This document shows, one piece after another, positions 35,818 to 43,335 of a DNA stretch of 64,000 nt. Numbering within the stretch: the first letter of the stretch is position 1; the number at the start of each line of letters is the position of its first letter. Source of the DNA: Virgibacillus halotolerans (GTDB taxonomy: Bacteria > Bacillota > Bacilli > Bacillales > Amphibacillaceae); NCBI RefSeq assembly GCF_016908515.1, contig NZ_JAFBEA010000002.1, positions 124,001 to 188,000 of the forward strand. The letters are read 5' to 3'. The position numbers and the translations under genes were made by a program. The notes below the pieces were generated by a model. It saw nothing but the letters and a program-made list of their open reading frames with translations. It did no database searches and had not been told where the DNA came from.

Positions 35818-36882
35818 TTGACAAAGAATTTAAGTATTGAAGATGGTAAACATGCGGTTTATGGAGGATGCATACTGGGTGGTGGGGGCGGTGGTATGAT
35901 CAGTGAGGGGCTTGAGAAGGTTGAACAAGCTTTCCAATATGGTGCTCCACAACTTATCACAGCTGAAGAATTAGAAGAAAATGATTCGGTTGTTTGCGTT
36001 TCATTAGTAGGCGCCCCATCTGCAAAAGAAATGTATTTGAGTGAAAATCAATTAATTGATACGGTACAACGTATGCAAGGTGAATATAAACAGCCAATTA
36101 AGGCACTTATGACAAACGAAAATGGTGCTGCGACAACCACTAATGGTTGGTTACAAGCAGCGGCATTAAATCTTCCATTTTTAGATGCTCCATGTAACGG
36201 AAGAGCACACCCAACTGGTTCAATGGGAGCGTTAAATCTTTCCGAGGTAGAAGACTATCATTCCATTCAAGCATTTGCGGGTGGAAAAGATGAAAAGGCA
36301 GTCTCCGGAATAGTGACGGGATCGCTTAGAAATGTTTCTGACACAATGCGTGAGTTATCGGTGAAAGCTGGTGGGATGATCGGTGTTTGTCGTAATCCAA
36401 TTAACGTAAAATATGTTAAAAAACATGCTGCAATAGGTGGTATTACACAAGCGATTGAATTAGGTGAAATTTTATTAAGTTCACTAGAAGGATCTGAGCG
36501 AATAAAGGCGGTTGTTAAATATCTGAATGGTGAAATTGTCCATACGGGTGAAGTAACAGAATTTAGTTTAGAAGAAACAGGTGGTTTTGATGTAGGTGAA
36601 GTTATCATTGATGATTTGGAACTGACCTTTTGGAATGAATACATGACCGCTGAAATGAATGAACAACGTCTTGGGACATTTCCAGATTTAATCATGACAT
36701 TTGATGCGAGGACAGGGATGCCGATAGTAAGTGCTGAAATTGAAAAAGGCCAAAAAATTGCAGTCATTTCAGTCCCTAAATCAGAATTAACGTTAAGTTC
36801 AACAATGTCTAATAAAAAGCTATTGCAAGTAATTGAACCAATCATAAATAAAAAGATTATTAGAAAGGACGTTAAAAGATGA
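35818..36882 (+). CDS. DUF917-family protein (S-methyl-thiohydantoin desulfurase-type)
   Basis: A 354-residue DUF917 protein of normal length. It shows the glycine-rich start 'AVYGGCILGGGGGGMISEG', 'CVSLVGAPSAKE', 'DAPCNGRAHPTGSMGALNL' and 'IVTGSLRNVSDTMRELS'. The family is related to hydantoinase subunits and is annotated in Pfam as S-Me-THD (S-methyl thiohydantoin) proteins. A catalytic role on a five-membered cyclic imide or thiohydantoin is therefore plausible but unproven. The TTG start follows AAGGTGG; the last four bases overlap the next gene. Confidence 0.85.
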   Translation: MTKNLSIEDGKHAVYGGCILGGGGGGMISEGLEKVEQAFQYGAPQLITAEELEENDSVVCVSLVGAPSAKEMYLSENQLIDTVQRMQGEYKQPIKALMTNENGAATTTNGWLQAAALNLPFLDAPCNGRAHPTGSMGALNLSEVEDYHSIQAFAGGKDEKAVSGIVTGSLRNVSDTMRELSVKAGGMIGVCRNPINVKYVKKHAAIGGITQAIELGEILLSSLEGSERIKAVVKYLNGEIVHTGEVTEFSLEETGGFDVGEVIIDDLELTFWNEYMTAEMNEQRLGTFPDLIMTFDARTGMPIVSAEIEKGQKIAVISVPKSELTLSSTMSNKKLLQVIEPIINKKIIRKDVKR

Positions 36883-37814
36883 CTTTAAAACAAACGCTGG
36901 AAGTACTAGATATATTAGATCACCCTACTGTAAACGGGGGAACCATTATTAATATATTTGCAGACTATGAATTTGTCGAAGCTTCCTTTGAAACAGTAAA
37001 AGGAAGTAAGGGGTCTACAGACTTCGTTAAAATTTTAATTAAAGGAACAAATGGCAAGCAGTCTGGAGGTGACGCACCTTCATTAGGTGTTGTCGGACGT
37101 CTTGGCGGAATTGGTGCACGTCCACAACGAATTGGATTTGTTTCCGATGGTGACGGGGCAGCTGCAGCTGTATCAACGGCTGTAAAGTTAGCAGAAATGA
37201 GTGAACGTGGAGATCGTTTAGCCGGGGATGTGTATGTAACAACACATATTTGTCCAGTTGCACCGACTGAACCACATGAACCCGTTGAATTTATGGGATC
37301 ACCTGTTGATATTCTAACAATGAACCAATATGAAGTGTTTCCAGAAATGGATGCGATTATTTCCATTGATACGACAAAAGGAAATAAAGTGTTTAACCAC
37401 CGAGGTATTGCAATATCTCAAACGGTTAAGGAAGGTTATATATTAAAATTCTCTAACGACTTAATTCGGATTAAGGAAATGACAACTGGAGAATTACCTG
37501 TAACATTTGCGGTATCGACGCAAGATATCACACCATATGGTAATGATTTATATCACATTAATAGTATTCTACAACCTGCAGTTGCAACTAATGCACCAGT
37601 AGTAGGAATTGCAATTACAACAAAAAGCGCTGTTCCAGGAAGTGGGACTGGAGCAAGCCATGAGGTAGATATTGCTCAAGCTGTTAGATTTAGCATTGAA
37701 GTGGCGAAGGAATTTGGCGCTGGTAAAATTGACTTCTACGATGCACCAGAATTTGAACATATGCAAAACCTTTATGGTTCAATGAAACATTTACAAACGT
37801 TAGGGAAAGCTTAA
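36879..37814 (+). CDS. DUF1177 family protein
   Basis: A 311-residue DUF1177 protein. Recognised segments are 'VNGGTIINIFADYEFVEASFETVKGSKGSTDFVKI', 'VVGRLGGIGARPQRIGFVSDGDGAAAAVSTAVKLAEM', 'VTTHICPVAPTEPHEPVEFMGSPVD' and 'SAVPGSGTGASHEVDIAQAVRF'. Several His/Asp/Glu residues in these loops look like metal ligands, but no function is established that I know of. It overlaps DUF917 by four bases and aroM-type gene follows by one base, so it is a fixed part of the unit. Confidence 0.85.
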   Translation: MTLKQTLEVLDILDHPTVNGGTIINIFADYEFVEASFETVKGSKGSTDFVKILIKGTNGKQSGGDAPSLGVVGRLGGIGARPQRIGFVSDGDGAAAAVSTAVKLAEMSERGDRLAGDVYVTTHICPVAPTEPHEPVEFMGSPVDILTMNQYEVFPEMDAIISIDTTKGNKVFNHRGIAISQTVKEGYILKFSNDLIRIKEMTTGELPVTFAVSTQDITPYGNDLYHINSILQPAVATNAPVVGIAITTKSAVPGSGTGASHEVDIAQAVRFSIEVAKEFGAGKIDFYDAPEFEHMQNLYGSMKHLQTLGKA

Positions 37815-37815
37815 A

Positions 37816-38478
37816 GTGAAAAAGTTAGGTATTTTAACAATCGGTCAATCCCCTAGAACAGATGTAACCCCCACATTTCGTACGATATTAGGTGATTCAA
37901 TCGAAATTGTTGAACGTGGAGCTTTAGATTCCTTGTCAGGACAAGAAATAAAAGATATGGAACCTGCAAAGGGTGATATTACTTATATTACTCGTCTAAA
38001 AACTAAACAATCTGCAAAAATAAGTAAATCAAAATTACTGCCATTATTACAAATGGAATTAACAGAACTAGAAAAAAAAACAGATATGACTGTAATATTA
38101 TGTACGGGTGATTTTCCTTCCATTTTAACAACAAAACCAATACTTTATCCTGATCGAATTTTGGTAAAGGTTATTGAAGCTATTTTATCAAAAGGAATAC
38201 TGGGATTAATTATTCCACTTAAAGAGCAAAAAGATAGTTTACTTGAGAAATGGTCAGGGTTAGATATTAATATTGTAATTGAAGTAGCATCGCCTTATAC
38301 AAAAAGTGACTTTAAAACAGCGGGAATGAATATGAAAAGCCTAGGTGCAGAAGTAATTGTTTTAGATTGTATGGGGTATAATGAAACACAAAAGGCCGAA
38401 GTGGCAAACGCAAGTGGATTACCGACTATATTATCTCGATCACTTGTTTCTCGAATTGCTAAGGAATATCTAGTCTGA
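37816..38478 (+). CDS. AroM family protein
   Basis: A 220-residue AroM-family protein: 'LGILTIGQSPRTDVTPTFRTILGDSIEIVERGALDSLSGQEI' and 'MTVILCTGDFPSI', 'LGAEVIVLDCMGYNETQKAEV'. AroM has an Asp/Glu racemase-like fold with Cys in the 'LCTGDF' and 'LDCMGY' positions, so this is the second racemase-fold protein in the operon. Function is unknown; the name comes from the E. coli gene near aroL. The GTG start follows one base after the DUF1177 stop. Confidence 0.88.
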   Translation: MKKLGILTIGQSPRTDVTPTFRTILGDSIEIVERGALDSLSGQEIKDMEPAKGDITYITRLKTKQSAKISKSKLLPLLQMELTELEKKTDMTVILCTGDFPSILTTKPILYPDRILVKVIEAILSKGILGLIIPLKEQKDSLLEKWSGLDINIVIEVASPYTKSDFKTAGMNMKSLGAEVIVLDCMGYNETQKAEVANASGLPTILSRSLVSRIAKEYLV

Positions 38479-38485
38479 ATAAATG

Positions 38486-38513
38486 ACTACCTTTTCATTA
38501 ATGGGAAGGTAGT
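38486..38513 (+). terminator. Intra-operon hairpin, possible attenuator
   Basis: ACTACCTT (38486-38493) pairs with AAGGTAGT (38506-38513), followed by TATTATTAAT and not by a T-run. It may be an attenuator or an mRNA-stability element between aroM-type and peptidase-like genes. Confidence 0.45.
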
Positions 38514-38535
38514 TATTATTAATAAGGAGGATAAA

Positions 38536-39450
38536 ATGAGTCAAATAAAAGAAATTGTTAAATCTATTATGGATAAAAATTTTAGTTTTGATACGGATGT
38601 CGCTGTTTTAGTTATTACGGACCGTTCAACAGAGAAATTAGGAACTGATTTCTACCGTACTTTGAATGAATTAGGTTGGAAAACTGAATTAAAAGTTATG
38701 ATAGACCGAAAAAAGTCTGGTGAAGAACCGGATGGAGAGATTGCGAGCGCTATGACGAAATATCCGTTAGTATTTTGTTTAACAAAACACTCATTAACTC
38801 ATACAGTGGCTCGTCGTGAAGCAAATCAACATGGTGTAAGTGTTATTACAATGCCAGGAATTACGGAAGATATGTTTTTAAATGGAGCAATCAATGCTGA
38901 TTATTCGATAGTAGAAACTGCGACATTAGAAATGACTACGAAGCTATCAAATCATGAAAAAGTAATGATTAAAACTGGGGATGATTTGGAATTAGTCATT
39001 CCAATTGGAAATCGTGAGGGAATTCCAAGTACAGGTGTATTTGAAAAACAAGGTGATTCAGGTAATTTACCTTCTGGAGAGGCATATATTGCCCCGATAG
39101 AATATAAAGCAGAAGGAAAAATTGAGATTAATGGATCAATCGCTGGAATAGGACTAGTCAATACTCCCGTTGTTTTAGAAATTCAATCAGGTCGCTTAAT
39201 TTCTGCTACTGGTAAGCAAGGAGAACAATTATTAAGTATATTAGGTCCTGATGACGGCAGAATTTTAGCGGAGTTAGGTATTGGAACGAATTACGCAGCC
39301 CGAATTACAGGCAATATTTTAGAGGATGAAAAAGCACATGATACCATTCATGTTGCATTCGGATCAAACCATACATTTGGAGGTGTGGTTAAGACGAATG
39401 TTCATATTGATTGTGTAACAAAATCTCCTGAGATTTATTGGACGAAGTAA
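38536..39450 (+). CDS. M29-like aminopeptidase / NicX-type hydrolase family protein
   Basis: A 304-residue protein similar in order to leucyl aminopeptidases of family M29 and related ring-opening proteins: 'VLVITDRSTEKLGTDFYRTLNEL', 'HTVARREANQHGVSVITMPGITEDMFL', 'PSGEAYIAPIEYKAEGKIEINGSI', 'AELGIGTNYAARITGNILEDEKAHDTIHVAFGSNHTFGG'. The last segment holds Glu/His/Asp residues that bind metal in this fold. It may hydrolyse an amide released in the pathway. AAGGAGGATAAA precedes the ATG. Confidence 0.8.
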   Translation: MSQIKEIVKSIMDKNFSFDTDVAVLVITDRSTEKLGTDFYRTLNELGWKTELKVMIDRKKSGEEPDGEIASAMTKYPLVFCLTKHSLTHTVARREANQHGVSVITMPGITEDMFLNGAINADYSIVETATLEMTTKLSNHEKVMIKTGDDLELVIPIGNREGIPSTGVFEKQGDSGNLPSGEAYIAPIEYKAEGKIEINGSIAGIGLVNTPVVLEIQSGRLISATGKQGEQLLSILGPDDGRILAELGIGTNYAARITGNILEDEKAHDTIHVAFGSNHTFGGVVKTNVHIDCVTKSPEIYWTK

Positions 39451-39473
39451 TCCTACATGGGGAGGCATTTTAC

Positions 39474-40031
39474 TTGAATACTAATTTACTAATTGAATTA
39501 ATGGAAGATATAACAAATGTCCGGAGATATGCGGATCGTCTTGTTGAGAAAGAGGATTTAGAAAAGCTCTACAAGGCATTTTCATTGGGACATAGTTCAG
39601 TAGGTAATCAAGCACGAGAATTACTCGTCATCGAAGCTAGCCAATTAAGAAAAAAAATTGTCAAGTGTACGTTAAACCCGTATATGATTAAGGCATCTAA
39701 AAATCAAGAATGGTTAGAAAACGTACCATTTCTCGGTATTGTGTTAATCGAAAAGCGGAGGGCCATTGCGCGTGTTGGTGAAATTGGTTCAGTTATTGCT
39801 GAAAGAGAGGCTGAGGGTGCTTTGCAAAATGCCAGATTGATTGGGGGTTCTTTAAATATTGCAACAACAGTCGTTCGTGAATTTGATGTCGACGTATTAA
39901 AAAAAGAGCTGAAATTACCATGGTATGTAGAACCAACTGCGATTATTGCTGCTGGATATACAATTGAGACAACGGTAAAAGGTCCACGTTTATCTATTGG
40001 TGATATTGTTAATAAGGATAGATGGGCATGA
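39474..40031 (+). CDS. Nitroreductase-fold protein, divergent
   Basis: A 185-residue nitroreductase-like protein. 'ELMEDITNVRRYADRLVEKEDLEKLYKAFSLGHSSVGNQARELLVIE' parallels the FMN-binding N-terminus of the family, and 'LKLPWYVEPTAIIAAGYT' its C-terminus, but several FMN-phosphate residues differ (R-R-Y for S-R-x, 'SVGNQAR' for 'SSGNxQP'). TTG 39474 is chosen because GGGGAGG lies 6 bases upstream. The next gene is a canonical nitroreductase overlapping it by four bases, so the two may form a heterodimer. Confidence 0.72.
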   Translation: MNTNLLIELMEDITNVRRYADRLVEKEDLEKLYKAFSLGHSSVGNQARELLVIEASQLRKKIVKCTLNPYMIKASKNQEWLENVPFLGIVLIEKRRAIARVGEIGSVIAEREAEGALQNARLIGGSLNIATTVVREFDVDVLKKELKLPWYVEPTAIIAAGYTIETTVKGPRLSIGDIVNKDRWA

Positions 40032-40615
40032 GTAAGCCGATAGATGCCATTTACAATCGAGTAAGCACAAGGGCCTTTTTAAAAAAGGAAATACCTGAAG
40101 AAATAATATATGAAATTTTAAAAGCGGGAACCCAAGCGCCATCTAGTGGTAACATGCAACCATGGGAATTTATTGTTGTTTCAGATGAAGAAAGAAAAGA
40201 GAAGGTTGTTTCAGCTACTTTTAGCGGTTTTTATTCTGAATGGGCGCCACATCAAAAGTGGATTGGTTTAGCGCCAAAAATTATTATTATATGTATTAAT
40301 ACGAAACGAACTAAATCAAGATATGCTGAACTAGGGGATAAGTGGACACTGATCGATACAGCGAATGCTGTTCAGAATATGATTCTCACTGCGACAGAAT
40401 ATGGAATTGGTAGTTGTTGGGTTGGAGGAATTAAAGAGAAATTAATTAAGCGATTTTTTAATATACCAAGCTATGTAAACCCGATTGGCTTACTTCCAAT
40501 AGGATACCCAAAAGAAAATGTATCGTATAAATATAAGATGGATCCTAAATGGATTACACATGCTGATGAATATAATAATGCCTATTATCTAGATACAAAA
40601 ATAAGCAACGAGTAA
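40028..40615 (+). CDS. Nitroreductase family flavoprotein
   Basis: A 195-residue FMN-dependent nitroreductase: 'NRVSTRAFLKKEIPEEIIYEILKAGTQAPSSGNMQPWEFIVV' (FMN binding), 'ANAVQNMILTATEYGIGSCWVGG' and 'PIGLLPIGYPKE' (C-terminus). ATG 40028 has AAGGA at good distance; ATG 40022 is possible. It is the last gene of the operon. It may reduce a double bond in the substrate or an intermediate using NAD(P)H. Confidence 0.88.
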   Translation: MSKPIDAIYNRVSTRAFLKKEIPEEIIYEILKAGTQAPSSGNMQPWEFIVVSDEERKEKVVSATFSGFYSEWAPHQKWIGLAPKIIIICINTKRTKSRYAELGDKWTLIDTANAVQNMILTATEYGIGSCWVGGIKEKLIKRFFNIPSYVNPIGLLPIGYPKENVSYKYKMDPKWITHADEYNNAYYLDTKISNE

Positions 40616-40637
40616 ATTACTACGTGCTTATTTTTTG
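40598..40637 (+). terminator. Terminator of the OPT/DUF917 operon
   Basis: AAAATAAGC-ACG (from 40598, with one bulged A) pairs with CGTGCTTATTTT, followed by TTTTTG. It overlaps the end of the last gene. Confidence 0.8.
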
Positions 40638-40932
40638 TTTTTAGAATTAGTTTTAGTGATAGAAGGAATAGTTCAACTGATAAATCGGGAGGGGGAGCGA
40701 ACCACGACATTATTGATAGATTGATAGAAGAGAATATCGAAGCGTGTCACGTGTGGAAACTCAGCATTTGCAGCCTTTGTTAGTGTTTAAGTATTACGCC
40801 ATGAAGAAGGGAACAGTGTTTCGAACTATTTGTTTGAGTAAGGTTTATGCTTGCCGAGTGGATCGAATATGAGCGTGGGAGAACAGGAAAGAGTTATTAA
40901 TATGAGGTTTTAAATAAATAGTACAAGTAGTT

Positions 40933-40967
40933 AAAGGATTTGTATCGATAGGTACGAATCCTTTTTT
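40933..40967 (+). terminator. Orphan terminator in the 40638-41266 gap
   Basis: AAAGGATT-TGTA pairs with TACG-AATCCTTT, followed by a T-run. No gene is supported between 40640 and 40930, so it probably ends the relic of a lost gene. Confidence 0.75.
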
Positions 40968-41070
40968 AGGCACACACAAATGTAATAAAAAATTCCATTA
41001 GTATTTGTTGCTGCCTATCCTACGTGAAATTTCACACAAGCGATTCCTTCGATAGATCCTTTGCAAATTG

Positions 41071-41087
41071 CTACAATAGTATTGTAG
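41071..41087. promoter_or_regulatory. Palindromic operator upstream of the aldehyde dehydrogenase
   Basis: CTACAATAGTATTGTAG is a perfect dyad (8-bp arms around one base), 180 bases before the aldehyde dehydrogenase. The TACA/TGTA half-sites recall BlaI/MecI operators, but the half-site spacing differs from the bla operators at 45.3 kb. A TACAAT within it could serve as -10. Confidence 0.45.
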
Positions 41088-41266
41088 GGTAAAAATCTGC
41101 TTTAAAGCTGTTTATACCTACCCTATCTAGTTGCGTATTACAAAAATGGGCAATTCTCATTTAATAAATTAGAGAATTTTTCTGATGAATCAAGCGTTTA
41201 AGATTCGAAGCAATTACAGACCATGAAGTCAATTTTAAGTATAAATAATGATGGAGGTTCTATAAA

Positions 41267-42724
41267 ATGCGTATAGAAGAGATTAATAAGAGCTATATGA
41301 ATGGAGAATGGGTCGATGGTGAAAGCGGTAATCTTTATGATATCCGTGATCCGTATGATAATTCGGTTGTTACATCCGTGAATTTGGCAACGGCTGGTCA
41401 ACTGGAGGATGCGTTCCAGGTAGCTGAAAAAGCACAGAAAGAATGGGCTCAATCTTCTGTAGAAGAAAGAAGACGCGTACTTCAAGGAGCACATGATTAC
41501 CTGAATGAAAATCGTGAAGATATCGTTCAACTGATGAATCGGGAGAGTGGTAGTACCATCCTGAAGGCGAATTTGGAAATTGATTTATCACTTGCAGAGC
41601 TGAAGGAAGCCATTAATTCAGCGGATGAGCTGTACAAGGTCAAAGTGCTCTCCTCTGGCATTGAGGGTAAGGTGAACAAGGTGCATCGTCTGCCGCTAGG
41701 CGTTATTTCCTGTATTTCACCATTTAATTTTCCGATGAACTTGAGCATGCGTACGATTGCGCCTGCGATTGCATTGGGGAATGCAGTTGTGCATAAACCG
41801 GATGTACAAGTAGGGTTGTCCGGTGGGCAGATTATTGCAAAGGCATTTGCACATGCTGGACTTCCTAAGGGTGTATTTCAGTCCATTTTAACGGATATTA
41901 ATGAAGTAGGCGATGGCATGATTGATAACCCGGTACCTCGCTTGATTAGCTTTACTGGTTCTACGCCTGTTGGCCGCCATATCGGTAAAGTTGCAGGAGA
42001 GAACTTGAAGAAGGTTGCACTGGAATTAGGCGGAAATGCACCATTTGTTGTTCTAGGTGATGCCGTAGTGGATCGCGCAGTCGATGCGGCTATATTTGGC
42101 AAATTCGTGCACAATGGGCAAATTTGCATGGCAACAAACCGCATTATTGTGCATCAGGATGTTTATGATGATTTTGTAGAGCAATTCGTCGCGAAGGCAA
42201 AGGGACTTCAAGCAGGTGATCCGAAAAATCCTGAAACAGTAGTTGGTCCGATTATCAATAAGGAACAGGCGGATAAGATTATGGGTATTGCAGCAGAAGC
42301 GAAGAAAGATGGTTTGCGTGTTGTATTGGACGGGGATAGAAGTGGTAATGTGATTTCTCCTATCGTTTTTGCGGATGTGCCAAATGATTCTAAGCTGGCA
42401 CAGTCTGAAATTTTTGGCCCAATTGCTACGATTATTCGGGCGAAAAGTGATGACGAAGCACTTGCCTTCGCGAATGATACGGAATATGGCTTATCCTCTA
42501 CAGTCTTTACCAGTGATCTCGAGAAAGGACAGCGCTTCGCGTTGCAAGTAGATGCGGGTATGACCCACGTGAATGACCAAACCGTAAACAACGAAGCACA
42601 TGTTGCGTTTGGGGGCAATAAGGCGAGTGGCCTTGGACGATTTAGTCATCCATGGATCGTTGAGGAATTTACGACAACCAAGTGGGTATCCGTGCAAGAA
42701 GAATACCGAGAGTTTCCGTTTTAA
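41267..42724 (+). CDS. NAD(P)-dependent aldehyde dehydrogenase
   Basis: A 485-residue ALDH-superfamily enzyme: 'ISPFNFPMNLSMRTIAPAIALGNAVVHKP' (cofactor domain), 'FTGSTPVGRHIGKVAGENLKKVALELGGNAPFVVLGDA' (catalytic Glu in ELGG), 'FVHNGQICMATNRIIVH' (catalytic Cys in GQIC) and 'SEIFGPIATII'. The pattern is closest to benzaldehyde/vanillin dehydrogenase-type members (YfmT-like). GGAGGT precedes the ATG. It stands alone between an operator-like palindrome and a bidirectional terminator. The substrate is not determinable. Confidence 0.92.
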   Translation: MRIEEINKSYMNGEWVDGESGNLYDIRDPYDNSVVTSVNLATAGQLEDAFQVAEKAQKEWAQSSVEERRRVLQGAHDYLNENREDIVQLMNRESGSTILKANLEIDLSLAELKEAINSADELYKVKVLSSGIEGKVNKVHRLPLGVISCISPFNFPMNLSMRTIAPAIALGNAVVHKPDVQVGLSGGQIIAKAFAHAGLPKGVFQSILTDINEVGDGMIDNPVPRLISFTGSTPVGRHIGKVAGENLKKVALELGGNAPFVVLGDAVVDRAVDAAIFGKFVHNGQICMATNRIIVHQDVYDDFVEQFVAKAKGLQAGDPKNPETVVGPIINKEQADKIMGIAAEAKKDGLRVVLDGDRSGNVISPIVFADVPNDSKLAQSEIFGPIATIIRAKSDDEALAFANDTEYGLSSTVFTSDLEKGQRFALQVDAGMTHVNDQTVNNEAHVAFGGNKASGLGRFSHPWIVEEFTTTKWVSVQEEYREFPF

Positions 42725-42857
42725 TGCTGGAGTAGTTTTTTTACTGGAGAAGAAATTTTATATTAGATGAACAAAGATGATTTTCGAACGGAATAAGATG
42801 CGGATAGCAATAGAATCTATCATTGCATAAGATGCTTAACGGCTTCAGTTAATAAGC

Positions 42858-42890
42858 AAAAAGTGAAATGGCTAGCCATTTCACTTTTTT
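42858..42890. terminator. Bidirectional terminator between ALDH and blaI
   Basis: AAAAAGTGAAATGGCTAGCC continues into its perfect complement ending TTTTTT (42858-42890). The A-run and T-run on the two sides allow termination from both directions. The end of blaI lies inside it. Confidence 0.9.
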
Positions 42891-43258
42891 GGTTTTTTAT
42901 CTAAAATGTTACGTAATTCTTTAATATCCGCTTCAGATAAAGAATCATCTTGGATGAATTGAACGAGCATCGACTGTAAAGTACCACCATAAATCCGTTT
43001 AATAAAGGATTTTGTCTCGGCGTGCTGATAATCCTCCTGGGAATAAAGTGGGAAAAAAGTATAGACTTTCTGATCTTTATTCACACCGACTACCTCTTTT
43101 TGTACAAGACGATCTAACAGCGTGCGGACCGTCTTGGGCTTCCAGTTCGTTTGTTTCAATGAGGAAATGACATCGCTGGCCGTTTGTGGAGCGCTTTTCC
43201 AAAGTACATTCATCACTTCCCATTCTGCTTCTGATATATTAGGTAAGCTTTTTGGCAT
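42881..43258 (-). CDS. blaI: BlaI/MecI-family beta-lactamase repressor
   Basis: A 125-residue repressor: winged HTH 'ISEAEWEVMNVLWKSAPQTASDVISSLKQTNWKPKTVRTLLDRLVQKEVV' and a C-terminal dimerisation helix region with the proteolysis-sensitive part ('IYGGTLQSMLVQFIQDDSLSEADIKELRNIL'). AGGAAGGAGGTGGG precedes the ATG. It follows blaR1 by 77 bases and is part of the same transcript. It should bind the TACA/TGTA dyads at 45304-45336. Confidence 0.93.
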   Translation of the reverse strand: MPKSLPNISEAEWEVMNVLWKSAPQTASDVISSLKQTNWKPKTVRTLLDRLVQKEVVGVNKDQKVYTFFPLYSQEDYQHAETKSFIKRIYGGTLQSMLVQFIQDDSLSEADIKELRNILDKKPKK

Positions 43259-43335
43259 ACAGTCCCACCTCCTTCCTATCGCAATACATGGATCACAGTA
43301 TATTTTATTCGAAATACGGTACTTGTTATGGAAAA

